In this document: positions 34,595-43,833 of the stretch, one piece after another
How positions within the stretch are numbered: position 1 is the first letter of the stretch
Layout of the letters: each line of letters starts with the position of its first letter
Assembly (NCBI GenBank): GCA_002298125.1
Contig: DBMJ01000011.1
Coordinates: 62,001 to 126,000 of the forward strand
Source: Clostridium sp. UBA701
GTDB taxonomy: Bacteria > Bacillota > Clostridia > Clostridiales > Clostridiaceae
Reading direction: 5' to 3'
Length of the DNA stretch: 64,000 nucleotides
The notes under the pieces: generated by a model
Seen by the model: only the letters and a program-made list of their open reading frames with translations
Database searches by the model: none
Told to the model about the DNA's origin: nothing
Translations under genes and position numbers: made by a program

Positions 34595-35791
34595 TTATAG
34601 GTTTTCAACTATGTGCTTGGTATCCCTGGCAATCATTAGTTCTTCATTAGTTGGGATAACTAATATCTTAACCTTAGAATCATCAGTGCTTAATACTGCA
34701 GCCTTACCTCTTACGTTGTTCTTATTCTCATCAAGCTTTGCTCCTAGATATTCTAAACCCTTGCATATTTCAGCTCTTGTTAGTGCTGAGTTTTCACCAA
34801 GACCTGCAGTAAACACTATACAGTCAACTCCACCCATGGCTGCACTGTAGGAGCCAATAAACTTCTTAACCTTATAGTGGAATACATCTAAAGCCAGCTG
34901 AGCCCTCTTATTTTCTGGTGCAGCACCTTCTATATCTCTAAAGTCACTGCTTACACCAGAAATTCCATAAACACCAGACTTTTTATTTAATAGGTCATTA
35001 ACTTGATCAATGTTTAGGTTTTCTTCCTTCATTAAGAAGGTGATGATTGCTGGATCAATGCTTCCAGATCTTGTACCCATTGCAATACCTTCAAGAGGAG
35101 TAAAGCCCATGCTTGTTTCAATAGACTTTCCACCTTCAATAGCAGCAATGCTTGCGCCATTACCAAGATGACAGGTGATTATCTTCAAATCAGCAATGTC
35201 CTTATTTAGCATTTCTGCAGCCTTCTGAGATACATATTTATGAGAAGTACCGTGGAATCCATACTTTCTAATTTTATATTTCTCATATAATTCGTATGGT
35301 AGTGGATAGATGTATGCAACCTCAGGCATAGTTTGATGGAAAGCAGTGTCAAAAACAGCTACCATTGGTGTTGTTGGCATAAGCTCCTGACAAGCCTTTA
35401 TTCCTATTATATTTGGTGGGTTATGTAGTGGAGCAAGCTTGATACATTCCTTTAAAGCTTCCATTACAACTTCATCAATAAGAACAGAATCAGAATACTT
35501 TTCTCCAGCATGCACTACTCTGTGACCTACTGCAGAAATTTCCTCCATAGAGCTTATTACGCCATTAGTTTTGTCAACTAATGCATCTAAAACAAGTTTT
35601 ATAGCATCCTTATGATCCTGCATAGGTTGTTTAATGATATATTTTTCTCTTCCTTCAACCTTTTGTGTAAGCACTGAACCCTCGATACCTATTCTTTCAA
35701 CTAATCCCTGTGCAAGTACTTCCTCTCCCTGCATATTGATAAGCTGATACTTTAATGAAGAGCTTCCGCAATTTATAACTAGTATCTTCAT
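34595..35791 (-). CDS. ackA: Acetate kinase
   Basis: AckA converts acetyl phosphate and ADP to acetate and ATP, the energy-yielding end of the clostridial acetate pathway. The 398-residue protein has the N-terminal NCGSSSLKYQL, the FDTAFHQTMP block, GFHGTSHKYV, HLGNGASIAA and the late VFTAGLGENS motif of the ASKHA fold. The ATG follows GGGAG. It is 34 bp after pta, the partner enzyme, so the two are co-transcribed. Confidence 0.98.
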   Translation of the reverse strand: MKILVINCGSSSLKYQLINMQGEEVLAQGLVERIGIEGSVLTQKVEGREKYIIKQPMQDHKDAIKLVLDALVDKTNGVISSMEEISAVGHRVVHAGEKYSDSVLIDEVVMEALKECIKLAPLHNPPNIIGIKACQELMPTTPMVAVFDTAFHQTMPEVAYIYPLPYELYEKYKIRKYGFHGTSHKYVSQKAAEMLNKDIADLKIITCHLGNGASIAAIEGGKSIETSMGFTPLEGIAMGTRSGSIDPAIITFLMKEENLNIDQVNDLLNKKSGVYGISGVSSDFRDIEGAAPENKRAQLALDVFHYKVKKFIGSYSAAMGGVDCIVFTAGLGENSALTRAEICKGLEYLGAKLDENKNNVRGKAAVLSTDDSKVKILVIPTNEELMIARDTKHIVENL

Positions 35792-35824
35792 AAAATTACA
35801 CTCCCTTGCGTTTTATTATTGGTA

Positions 35825-36826
35825 TTATTTTATACTCTGAGCCTGTACTGCAGTAATTGCAACTACATTTACAATATCCTCTGCACTACAACCTCTTGAT
35901 AAATCGTTAATTGGTTTTGCAAAACCTTGACATACTGGTCCTATGGCCTCTGCCTTGGCAAATCTTTGTACTAGCTTATATCCAATATTTCCTGCTTGTA
36001 AATCTGGGAATATAAGTACATTGGCACTTCCAGCCACCTTGCTCTTTGGAGCCTTTTGAGAAGCTACCTTTTGAACTATTGCTGCATCTAGCTGTAATTC
36101 TCCGTCTATTGCTAAATCCGGTCTCATTTCTTTTGCTAGTGCAGTAGCTTTTCTTACCTTCTCCACTAACTCATGATCCGCACTTCCCATGGATGAAAAG
36201 GACAGCATAGCTACCTTAGGATCAATTTTGCAAAGATTCTTTGCTGTTTCAGCTGTGGCTATAGCAATAGATGCAAGCTCCTCTGCAGTTGGATTTGGAT
36301 TAACAGCACAGTCAGCAAAAACTAACAGGCCATCTTCACCGAATTCGCAATTTGGAACGAGCATGATAAAGAAGCTAGATACAACTGAAACTCCAGGAGT
36401 AGTCTTAACAATTTGAAGTCCTGGTCTTAATAAATCACCAGTGGTATGTACAGCTCCAGATACTAAACCATCTACTTCCCCAAGCTTTAACATCATAGTT
36501 CCGAAATAGATTGGATCCTTCACAATTATTAGAGCTTTTTCAATGGTCATGCCTTTATTTTTTCTAAGTTCATAGAAAGCCTCTGCATATCTTTGGGTGT
36601 CAGAAGAGGTATTGGGATCTATAATCTTGATACCTTCTAAATCAACTCCGAGATTGTCAGCCTTTCTTCTTATATTTTCTTCATTTCCTACTAATACAAG
36701 CTTTGCAAGACCATTTTCCCTGATGGCCTTTGTTGCACTAATAGTTCTTTCTTCTTCGCCTTCTGGCAGTACTATTGTTTTTACGTTGTCTTTGGCACTT
36801 TGCCATATTTTTTCCATAAGATCCAT
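35825..36826 (-). CDS. pta: Phosphate acetyltransferase
   Basis: Pta exchanges CoA for phosphate on acetyl-CoA to give acetyl phosphate for AckA. The 333-residue protein is the short class I form without the N-terminal regulatory domain. It shows VLPEGEEERT, GLVSGAVHTTGDLLRP and the C-terminal LIFPDLQAGNIGYKLVQR block. ATG 36826 is chosen for GAGGGGG seven bases upstream; a longer frame with an ATG nine codons earlier lacks one. A SigA-like promoter is just upstream. Confidence 0.97.
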   Translation of the reverse strand: MDLMEKIWQSAKDNVKTIVLPEGEEERTISATKAIRENGLAKLVLVGNEENIRRKADNLGVDLEGIKIIDPNTSSDTQRYAEAFYELRKNKGMTIEKALIIVKDPIYFGTMMLKLGEVDGLVSGAVHTTGDLLRPGLQIVKTTPGVSVVSSFFIMLVPNCEFGEDGLLVFADCAVNPNPTAEELASIAIATAETAKNLCKIDPKVAMLSFSSMGSADHELVEKVRKATALAKEMRPDLAIDGELQLDAAIVQKVASQKAPKSKVAGSANVLIFPDLQAGNIGYKLVQRFAKAEAIGPVCQGFAKPINDLSRGCSAEDIVNVVAITAVQAQSIK

Positions 36827-36865
36827 TATAATTCCCCCTCTATAGGTATTCATACGTACATATAT

Positions 36866-36895
36866 ACTATAATCCTTTTATAATGTTCATTTCAA
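36866..36895 (-). promoter_or_regulatory. SigA-type promoter candidate for pta-ackA
   Basis: TTGAAA (36890-36895) and TATAGT (36866-36871) are spaced by 18 bp on the minus strand. The rest of the AT-rich region between the divergent pta and tmcAL genes (36827-37117) shows no other clear site. Confidence 0.5.
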
Positions 36896-37117
36896 CATTT
36901 TGACTTGAATTTTTGTGCACAACTAAAATTTTTATATATTCAAAATATTCGTTATATTACTTATATTGCTTTATTATTACCCATTAAAGCACTTATATTA
37001 TCCATTTATTTTGTTAAGTATTATATTAAGCTATTATGTTATAACTTATTATTGATATAATATCATTATTAATATTAATAAAGTTATCAATATATATACA
37101 TAAAGCAGGTGAGTATA

Positions 37118-38329
37118 ATGAATATAACAGCTATTGTATCAGAATATAACCCCTTCCATAACGGCCACCTATATCAGCTAAATGCAGCTAAAGCACAAAC
37201 AAATTGTGATGGTGTACTAGTAGTTATGAGTGGTAACTTTGTTCAAAGAGGAGCCCCTGCTATAATAGACAAATGGGAAAGAACTTCTCTGGCCTTAGTC
37301 AATGGGGCAGATTTAGTTTTGGAGCTACCAGTTATCTATAGCGTTTCCTCCGCAGAATTTTTTGCTTGGGGAGCAGTTTCACTACTTAATCAGCTTCATG
37401 GCATACACCAGCTTTGCTTTGGTAGTGAACATGGTGAAGTAGCTGCTTTATTAAAAGTTGCTGAAGTATTATTAAAAGAGCCTGAGATATATAAAGTATC
37501 CTTAAAAGAAAACTTAAGTTCAGGCCTAAGCTTTCCTAAGGCAAGGAGCAATGCTCTTATGACTTATTTTGAGAACAGCTTGCCTAAAGCTTTAGAGGAT
37601 ATATTAGCTAGCTCCAACAACATACTTGGTATAGAGTATTGCAAAAGCATTCTAAAGCTTAAGAGCGATATAATCCCTGTTACTGTAAAGCGCATAGGGA
37701 ATCTATATAACGATACATTTTTAGGTAAAGAGTTTGCCTCTGCTACTTCCATAAGGGAGCACTTGAGGCTAAATAAAGATGTCCATGAACTAATAAACTA
37801 CGTTCCTTCCAATGTATATCACTATCTAAAGGATAGTATAGATCAGAGTAAAGGGCTTGTTTTCCCTGAGATGATGTACCCCTATATAAAGTATAGGTCC
37901 AATAGCAATAAATACAGTACGTTCCCATTACCAGATGCAAAGGAAGGCTTGTTTGAAAAATTTACCAATGAAGTAATGAAGGCCCACTCTTTGGAGGAGC
38001 TTATAATAAATGTGAAGAGTAAAAGATATACCTACACAAGGATTACAAGGCTCCTATGCCAATACTTTCTTGGGTTTGATAATTTTCCTACGGAAGAGCT
38101 AAGAAGATTACCTTGTCCATATGCTAAAATACTAGGTTTTAACAGTAAGGGTGCCAAGATGCTTAAGGTATTTAAAGAAAGCTCTGATATACCCCTTTAC
38201 ACAAAGATGCCAAGGGCCTCCTCTCCTCAATTAGAGCTGGACTTAATGTCCACAGGCTGCTACAGCCTAATAAATCCCTCTGTAGGACCACTAGAGGACT
38301 ACTATAGAAATCCTATAATGAAATTATAG
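37118..38329 (+). CDS. tmcAL: tRNA(Met) cytidine acetate ligase (YlbM)
   Basis: TmcAL makes ac4C34 in elongator tRNA-Met using acetate and ATP. The nucleotidyltransferase HIGH-type motif is NPFHNGH in SEYNPFHNGHLYQL, followed by VVMSGNFVQRG and GADLVLELP; SATSIREHL is near the middle. ATG 37118 follows AGGTGA; an in-frame GTG three codons earlier overlaps it. Length is 403 residues. It diverges from pta-ackA, whose product is acetate, its substrate. Confidence 0.92.
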   Translation: MNITAIVSEYNPFHNGHLYQLNAAKAQTNCDGVLVVMSGNFVQRGAPAIIDKWERTSLALVNGADLVLELPVIYSVSSAEFFAWGAVSLLNQLHGIHQLCFGSEHGEVAALLKVAEVLLKEPEIYKVSLKENLSSGLSFPKARSNALMTYFENSLPKALEDILASSNNILGIEYCKSILKLKSDIIPVTVKRIGNLYNDTFLGKEFASATSIREHLRLNKDVHELINYVPSNVYHYLKDSIDQSKGLVFPEMMYPYIKYRSNSNKYSTFPLPDAKEGLFEKFTNEVMKAHSLEELIINVKSKRYTYTRITRLLCQYFLGFDNFPTEELRRLPCPYAKILGFNSKGAKMLKVFKESSDIPLYTKMPRASSPQLELDLMSTGCYSLINPSVGPLEDYYRNPIMKL

Positions 38330-38337
38330 ATTTAACT

Positions 38338-38363
38338 TAAAAACTCCTAATGGGAGTTTTTTT
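38338..38363 (+). terminator. Rho-independent terminator after tmcAL
   Basis: AAAACTCC and GGAGTTTT pair perfectly across TAATG, followed by a run of T, eight bases past the tmcAL stop. Confidence 0.88.
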
Positions 38364-38484
38364 ATTGCATATATAAAGCTCTTGTTAATATATATAAAGT
38401 GAAGCTTATCCACGAACATAGCTGAGCTTATTTGTCACTTATAGAAGTGGCTGAATTAGGACAGGAGGTTTATGGATAAAAAAA

Positions 38485-39666
38485 TTGCTTGCTAAAATGG
38501 AGAAAAATATGAGGTCATTACTTTTGAGCGGAATATTATTTATTTCTCTTATAGTACTATTTATGAAAAAGTCCAAATTCAACCTATATGTAATTTTAGG
38601 CTGTACCATATTTATTTTGTATCTGCTTTTTAATCCAGGAAGTGCCATTGAGGCAACTACAGCAGGGTTGAATTTATTTATGTATAAAGTTTTCCCATCA
38701 TTATTCTGCTTCCTGCTGCTTTCAAATTTGCTTATATCCTATGATGGTGTTTATATATATTCAAGGGTTTTAGGTAGGTTTATATGTTCTCCATTAAAGC
38801 TTCCAAGCTCTGCAGGTTTTGTCTTAATAATAAGTGCCCTATGCGGCTATCCTGTTGGTGCAAAATATTGTAATGAACTATATAAGGGCAATGCCTTCTC
38901 TCAAAAAACTGCAGAAAGGCTTTTAAACATTGCTTCAAATGCCAGCCCCCTCTTCATTGTAGGTACAGTAGGTGCAGCTATGCTAAATAACCCTTTTTAT
39001 GGATATATACTTTTACTGTCAAATTATTTATCCTGTGTTTTAATGGCAGAGGTGCTCCCTTCAGAGCCAATAAATAACATCCCTTTTAGTAAGCCGCCTT
39101 CATCCTATAAAAGCTTTATAGAAAAACTGCTTTCCTCCTTTAAGCTTTCCTTTAACTCCTGCCTTGTTGTTTCTGGCTTTGTGATATTCTTTTCCATAGT
39201 AGTCTCCATAATAAAAAACAACTTGATATTTCAAGTTGTTTTAAATAATCTATGTAGGTACCTAGCTCTCCCAAAAGACATAGTGCAAGGTTTTGTACTG
39301 GGACTCTTTGAAATGACCAATGGCTGTAATATGCTAGCTCTGTGCAGTGGATCCCTAATAATTAAATTATGTCTTATAAGCTTTATTCTAGCCTTTAGTG
39401 GAATTTCCATATTACTTCAGGTATATGCCTTTAGCTATGAAATAGGTACACCTTTAAGAAAGTATGCCTTAAGAAAGATATTTCAAGGAATATTATCAAG
39501 CATTATTACACTAATAATAATGCTTCTACCTGTAAATAATAAGCTTTCCGTGATAAACACGCCAAAAAGAGGCTCAAGCCTTGCAGCATTTATACTGCTT
39601 ATTATATTTATCTCACTTCCAGTAATACTTAACTCCTTGCTTTTTAAGCTTAAGAAAATTCACTGA
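38485..39666 (+). CDS. ylbJ: Sporulation integral membrane protein YlbJ
   Basis: YlbJ is a polytopic membrane protein with nucleoside-recognition (Gate) motifs, required for heat-resistant spores in B. subtilis. About eight to ten hydrophobic segments are visible, and conserved SALCGYPVGAK and LFEMTNGCN blocks identify the family (393 residues from TTG 38485). The strong site AGGAGG at 38463-38468 points to ATG 38472, but that frame stops after seven codons. Removing one A from the A7 tract at 38478-38484 would join it in frame (MDKKLLAK..). So the true start is either this weak TTG, or there is a slip or sequence error. Confidence 0.88.
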   Translation: MLAKMEKNMRSLLLSGILFISLIVLFMKKSKFNLYVILGCTIFILYLLFNPGSAIEATTAGLNLFMYKVFPSLFCFLLLSNLLISYDGVYIYSRVLGRFICSPLKLPSSAGFVLIISALCGYPVGAKYCNELYKGNAFSQKTAERLLNIASNASPLFIVGTVGAAMLNNPFYGYILLLSNYLSCVLMAEVLPSEPINNIPFSKPPSSYKSFIEKLLSSFKLSFNSCLVVSGFVIFFSIVVSIIKNNLIFQVVLNNLCRYLALPKDIVQGFVLGLFEMTNGCNMLALCSGSLIIKLCLISFILAFSGISILLQVYAFSYEIGTPLRKYALRKIFQGILSSIITLIIMLLPVNNKLSVINTPKRGSSLAAFILLIIFISLPVILNSLLFKLKKIH

Positions 39667-39674
39667 AGAAATGT

Positions 39675-40199
39675 TTACTTCATGTTTCTAAGCTCTTTAA
39701 TATTATCTCTAATAGTAGAAGAAGTGGAGGATAAATTAGTGCTTACACTTTCAAGAAAATCCTCTGCTTCCTTTTTAAAGCCCACAATCATCTTTTGAGA
39801 GGCTGTAGCCAACTCTTTTTCAACCTTAGTGAGCATCTCATTGGTATAATCTCTTGCAGCCAATCTCATAGCCTTTGCGTCTCTTTGAGCTCCTGATAGA
39901 ATCTCATCAGACTTTGCTTGAGCAGCCTTTACAATATCGTGAGTATCTATCTGTTTTTTCACGATTTCTAGGCTCTCACTCTTTATAGCATCTGCTTCAA
40001 GCTTTGCCTCAGAAATTATTCTTTCTTTTTCCTCCACTATCCACTGTGCCTTTTTAAATTCATCAGGTAGATAGTTTACTATTTTGTCTATAACTTCTGA
40101 AATTTCATCCTTGTCCACCATTATTTTACCAGTAATTGGAACCCTAGACGCATTATCAATGATTTCCTGTAGACATTCCAGTAAACTTATAACCTCCAT
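39675..40199 (-). CDS. Conserved coiled-coil protein of unknown function
   Basis: I do not recognise an assigned function. The 174-residue acidic, almost entirely helical protein has no membrane segment. Heptad-like stretches run from about residue 45 to 150 (EEKERIISEAKLEADAIKSE, then AQRDAKAMRLAARD), resembling peripheral-stalk ATPase subunits or DivIVA-type scaffolds; similar genes in clostridia are often labelled ATPase without evidence. The ATG follows GAGGGG. It is 21 bp after coaD and convergent with ylbJ. Confidence 0.7.
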   Translation of the reverse strand: MEVISLLECLQEIIDNASRVPITGKIMVDKDEISEVIDKIVNYLPDEFKKAQWIVEEKERIISEAKLEADAIKSESLEIVKKQIDTHDIVKAAQAKSDEILSGAQRDAKAMRLAARDYTNEMLTKVEKELATASQKMIVGFKKEAEDFLESVSTNLSSTSSTIRDNIKELRNMK

Positions 40200-40220
40200 A
40201 AAAATCCCCTCATTCCTTCT

Positions 40221-40700
40221 CTATTTATTAAATTTATTTAGTACATCCTTTTCAATTTCCTGTGGAACTAATCCCTTAATACACCCTCCAAATTTAGCTA
40301 CCTGCTTCACAGAGGAGGAGCTAAGATAAGAATACTTAGCATTAGTCATCATAAATACTGTCTCTATGGAAGAATCAAGCTTGTTATTCATAAGTGCCAT
40401 TTGAAACTCGTATTCAAAGTCTGAAAGTGCCCTTAACCCCTTGATTATTACCTTTGCCTCTTTTTCTCTCATAAAGTTTATAAGCAACCCATCAAAGCCT
40501 TCTACCCTTACATTGTCAATTTCCTTTACAGACTTTTTTATAAGCTCTATTCTCTCCTTCATTGTAAACAATCCACTTTTTTCAGGGTTAATAAGTACCA
40601 CTACAATAATTTCATCAAATACCTTGGCACTCCTCTTTATTATGTCTAAATGACCCTTTGTAATTGGATCAAAACTACCTGGATAAACTGCTCTTTTCAT
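40221..40700 (-). CDS. coaD: Phosphopantetheine adenylyltransferase
   Basis: CoaD adenylates 4'-phosphopantetheine to dephospho-CoA. The HxGH-type motif is in YPGSFDPITKGHLDII, with KGLRALSDFEYEFQMALMN and the C-terminal SYLSSSSVKQVAKFGG signature. ATG 40700 follows GGGGG at seven bases, giving 159 residues. It starts 12 bases past the rsmD stop; the rsmD-coaD pairing is common in bacteria. Confidence 0.97.
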   Translation of the reverse strand: MKRAVYPGSFDPITKGHLDIIKRSAKVFDEIIVVVLINPEKSGLFTMKERIELIKKSVKEIDNVRVEGFDGLLINFMREKEAKVIIKGLRALSDFEYEFQMALMNNKLDSSIETVFMMTNAKYSYLSSSSVKQVAKFGGCIKGLVPQEIEKDVLNKFNK

Positions 40701-40711
40701 AAATAGTCCCC

Positions 40712-41260
40712 CTACATCTTGTAAAAACACACAGTTGTATTACCATATTTTCGTGTTTCAAGTAACTTAATAATTTCATTACCACCATATATATCTTCAG
40801 ATGAATCCACCTTAGTAATAATTATTCCCTCAGGCTTTAATAACCTTATTTTATCAATTTGATCTATAGCCTTGGGTATCATATCCTTTAAATAAGGAGG
40901 GTCTATAAAAATCAAATCAAAGCTAATTTCATTTTGTGCTAAATAATTCAATGCCTCATAGGCATCTTTATTTAAGCATAGGCATTTATCCTCACCTTTT
41001 AATTTTTTTACATTTTCCTTTAGAAGCTTAAAGGTACTTTCATTTTTTTCAACAAGTATACACTTTGATGCACCTCTGCTTAAGGCTTCCAGCCCTAAAC
41101 TACCTGTTCCAGTAAACATATCCAGCACTATTGCATTTTCTGTATGGTGCTGAATTATATTAAACATTGCTTCTTTTATTCTATCAAGAGTAGGTCTTGT
41201 TCCCATACCCTCCGGAGGTAATAGTCTAATTCCCTTGGCATATCCAGCAATAACTCTCAT
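40712..41260 (-). CDS. rsmD: 16S rRNA (guanine966-N2)-methyltransferase RsmD
   Basis: RsmD methylates G966 of 16S rRNA. The N-terminal MRVIAGYAKGIRLLPP, the SAM-binding VLDMFTGTGSLGLEALSRGA and the catalytic DPPY (IFIDPPYLKD) are all present. ATG 41260 has GGAGG seven bases upstream and gives 182 residues; the upstream in-frame extension looks spurious. Confidence 0.96.
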   Translation of the reverse strand: MRVIAGYAKGIRLLPPEGMGTRPTLDRIKEAMFNIIQHHTENAIVLDMFTGTGSLGLEALSRGASKCILVEKNESTFKLLKENVKKLKGEDKCLCLNKDAYEALNYLAQNEISFDLIFIDPPYLKDMIPKAIDQIDKIRLLKPEGIIITKVDSSEDIYGGNEIIKLLETRKYGNTTVCFYKM

Positions 41261-41355
41261 AGGTTTTCCTCCACATTCATTATTTTGCATAAAGTTACAT
41301 ATATACATAGATTAATACAAATTTTATTATATTTCAAGAAAAATGACTCTACTAA

Positions 41356-41384
41356 AACAAAAAGGGCCCATTGGGCCCAAAATA
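41356..41384 (-). terminator. Rho-independent terminator after the SASP gene
   Basis: GGGCCC pairs with GGGCCC around a three-base loop, followed by TTTTTG on the minus strand, right after the SASP stop codon. Confidence 0.85.
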
Positions 41385-41603
41385 CTATCTCTTCCCTATA
41401 AGCTGTTCCTCAGCCATCATAATGAGTTTTTTTACCATATAACCTCCAACAGAGCCACATTCTCTAGAAGTCATCTCTCCCCAATACCCATTATCAGGAA
41501 CCTTAATTCCTATTTCATCTGCAATTTCATATTTAAATTGATTTAATGCACCTTTAGCTTCTGGAACTGCCTTTTGATTTCTAGAACCATTTGTTCTACT
41601 CAT
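41385..41603 (-). CDS. Alpha/beta-type small acid-soluble spore protein
   Basis: SASPs coat and protect spore DNA and are degraded by the GPR protease at germination. This 72-residue member carries the family core (KYEIADEIGI, which includes the GPR cleavage context EIA, and GYWGEMTSRECGSVGGYMVKK). The ATG follows AGGAGG. It is a single-gene unit with a SigG-like promoter at 41644-41673 and a strong terminator. This directly supports a spore-forming host. Confidence 0.96.
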   Translation of the reverse strand: MSRTNGSRNQKAVPEAKGALNQFKYEIADEIGIKVPDNGYWGEMTSRECGSVGGYMVKKLIMMAEEQLIGKR

Positions 41604-41643
41604 ATAAGCACCTCCTGTTATGCTAAATAATGTGCTACATCTA

Positions 41644-41673
41644 TAGAATGTCCAATATCACTTCTATTTAAAC
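41644..41673 (-). promoter_or_regulatory. SigG-like promoter for the SASP gene
   Basis: On the minus strand GTTTA (41669-41673) is followed by 18 bp and CATTCTA (41644-41650). The -10 fits the SigG consensus CATnHTA and the -35 misses one base. SigG control is the norm for SASP genes. Confidence 0.55.
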
Positions 41674-41737
41674 TAGCAAAAAAAACAGCTTTGGTAGACA
41701 AAGTTCATAGATGATAAAATTATATAACAAGGGTATG

Positions 41738-43786
41738 TCAATTAAAACAGATATATTTTGTTGTATTTTCAATATTTTTTAAAATATAATTTTTGATGCT
41801 TATATCCTCCTTTTCAGAGCTTTGCATCACTTTTCTAGCATAGACATTAGCAATCTTTAAAAGCTCAATATCCTCACCTACATCGCTTAGTACAAGGCCA
41901 TCATCTCCATGCTGTCTAAGGCCTAACAGCTCTCCACCACCTCTTATTTTAAGATCTTCCTCAGCAATTATAAAACCATCGTTAGTTCTCTGCATAACTT
42001 CCATTCTTCTTTGTGTTATTTCACTATTGGCCTTGGCAAGCAAAATACAGTAGGATTTGTGGGAGCCACGTCCTACCCTTCCTCTTAACTGATGGAGTTG
42101 AGCAAGTCCAAACCTCTCAGCATTTTCAATTATCATCAAGGTGGCATTGGGAACATTAACTCCTACCTCCACTACAGTGGTGGATACTAATACCTTAATG
42201 ACTCCTGCCTTAAAGTCCTTCATAATAGTTTCCTTTTGCTTTGAAGGCATTTTCCCATGTAAAATAGCTACTTCTACATTATGAAAGTATTTACTTTTAA
42301 TATCATCATAATGGGCCTCCACAGAGCTCAAATTAAGCTGTTCACTTTCCTCCACCAAAGGACAGATTACATATACCTGTCTTCCCTTATCCAGCTCCTT
42401 AAGTGCAAAGTTATATACTTGGTTCTTTGATATATCTCTAACATAGTAGGTTTCAATCTTTTGTCTCCCTGGTGGCAGCTCATCAATTATAGATACTTCT
42501 AAATCAGCATACATATATAAAGCCAATGTCCTAGGTATTGGTGTGGCTGTCATAACTAATACATCTATATTGTTACCCTTTAAGAAAAGTTTGTTTCTCT
42601 GAGCCACTCCAAATCTGTGCTGTTCATCAGCAACTACTATACCCAACCTAGAAAACTCAACATTGTCTTCAAGGAGTGCATGAGTCCCAATAATGAGATC
42701 AATATTGCCCTTTTTTAATTCTTCTAGAATGGTGTTTTTTTCCTTTACTGTGGTACTTCCTACCAGCAACGCAGTCCTTATATTAAAGCCTTCAAATATT
42801 CCTATAGCCTCATCGTAATGCTGTTGTGCAAGTATTTCAGTTGGAGCCATTAAAGCTGCTTGAAAGCCATTTTTCACCACATTAAATATGGCAATCAGCG
42901 CAATTATGGTCTTACCACTACCAACATCACCTTGTATAAGGCGATTCATAGGTCTATCACTTTTTTCATCCATGAGAATCTCTCTAATAACTCTTCTTTG
43001 AGCTTTTGTGAGTTCAAAGGGAAGAGAGTCTTTTAAGATGGATAGTTCCTGTGAAATTTTAAAAGGAATCCCTTTTTGTTGTCCCTTAATATATTCCTTA
43101 AGTGTTAATATCTTTAAGGAGTAAGAAAAAAGCTCTTGAAACTTAAGTCTTTCTTTTGCATTTTGAAGCTCGGTATTATTCTTTGGAAAATGAATTTTTC
43201 TAATAGCATAATCCAAGGAGCAGTAGTTTTTCTCCGTTAATATCTTAGAAGGAAGATTTTCCTCAATTTCAATATTATCTAGCACTGATGCAATTAGTTT
43301 CTGTATTTGAAGCTGAGTAAGTGAACCCTTTAAAGGGTATTTAGGTAGTATTTTTACATCACTTTTTAAGTTTACATCTCCTTCTAAAAAGGCTACGGTA
43401 GGACTCTGCAGTATGATTTGACCCTTATATCTAGAAACCTTACCAGTCAATGTATACATATTACCCTTTTGTAGTTTGTTTTTCACGTAGGGCTGATTAA
43501 ACCATTGGGCCTTAAATAGACTTCCTTCTCCTTTAAATCGAGCAGAGGTTAAGACTCTACCAGTTTTTGTTCTAAAATCCCTCTCTAGTTCAATAAGTGA
43601 AGCTACTACACTTATCTTCTCCCCATCATCACAAGTGCTTATGTCTACTCCTTCTGATATTTCCTCATAATCTCTAGGAAAATATAGAAGTAAATCCATA
43701 AGGGTAAATATCCCACAATTATTTAATTCTTCCCTTGTCTTTTGACCTACACCTTTTAGGCATATTACATCCTCATGAATATTCAT
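41738..43786 (-). CDS. recG: ATP-dependent DNA helicase RecG
   Basis: RecG remodels stalled forks and Holliday junctions. The 682-residue protein has an N-terminal wedge/OB domain, then helicase motifs: Walker A GDVGSGKT, the DEQH box in VVADEQHRFG, TATPIPRTLAL and QLRGRVGRG, and the C-terminal TRG-type motif. ATG 43786 is eight bases from AGGTGG; an upstream in-frame GTG is part of that site. It follows fakA across a terminator. Confidence 0.97.
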   Translation of the reverse strand: MNIHEDVICLKGVGQKTREELNNCGIFTLMDLLLYFPRDYEEISEGVDISTCDDGEKISVVASLIELERDFRTKTGRVLTSARFKGEGSLFKAQWFNQPYVKNKLQKGNMYTLTGKVSRYKGQIILQSPTVAFLEGDVNLKSDVKILPKYPLKGSLTQLQIQKLIASVLDNIEIEENLPSKILTEKNYCSLDYAIRKIHFPKNNTELQNAKERLKFQELFSYSLKILTLKEYIKGQQKGIPFKISQELSILKDSLPFELTKAQRRVIREILMDEKSDRPMNRLIQGDVGSGKTIIALIAIFNVVKNGFQAALMAPTEILAQQHYDEAIGIFEGFNIRTALLVGSTTVKEKNTILEELKKGNIDLIIGTHALLEDNVEFSRLGIVVADEQHRFGVAQRNKLFLKGNNIDVLVMTATPIPRTLALYMYADLEVSIIDELPPGRQKIETYYVRDISKNQVYNFALKELDKGRQVYVICPLVEESEQLNLSSVEAHYDDIKSKYFHNVEVAILHGKMPSKQKETIMKDFKAGVIKVLVSTTVVEVGVNVPNATLMIIENAERFGLAQLHQLRGRVGRGSHKSYCILLAKANSEITQRRMEVMQRTNDGFIIAEEDLKIRGGGELLGLRQHGDDGLVLSDVGEDIELLKIANVYARKVMQSSEKEDISIKNYILKNIENTTKYICFN

Positions 43787-43811
43787 AACTTCAACCACCT
43801 ACATACATATT

Positions 43812-43833
43812 AAAAAAAGCCCGAAGGCTTTTT
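43812..43833 (-). terminator. Terminator between fakA and recG
   Basis: AAAAAGCC and GGCTTTTT form an 8-bp stem with a four-base loop and a T-tract on the minus strand. Some readthrough into recG is possible. Confidence 0.75.

Noticed and set aside
37058..37117. Possible promoter for tmcAL (TTGATA followed by AT-rich DNA)
   Set aside because: The best -10 at 17 bp (TTAATA) matches poorly, and the whole stretch is so AT-rich that many equal candidates exist.
38364..38462. Possible SigE promoter for ylbJ
   Set aside because: A CATAGCT-like -10 is visible, but no acceptable -35 at 13-15 bp; too weak to list.
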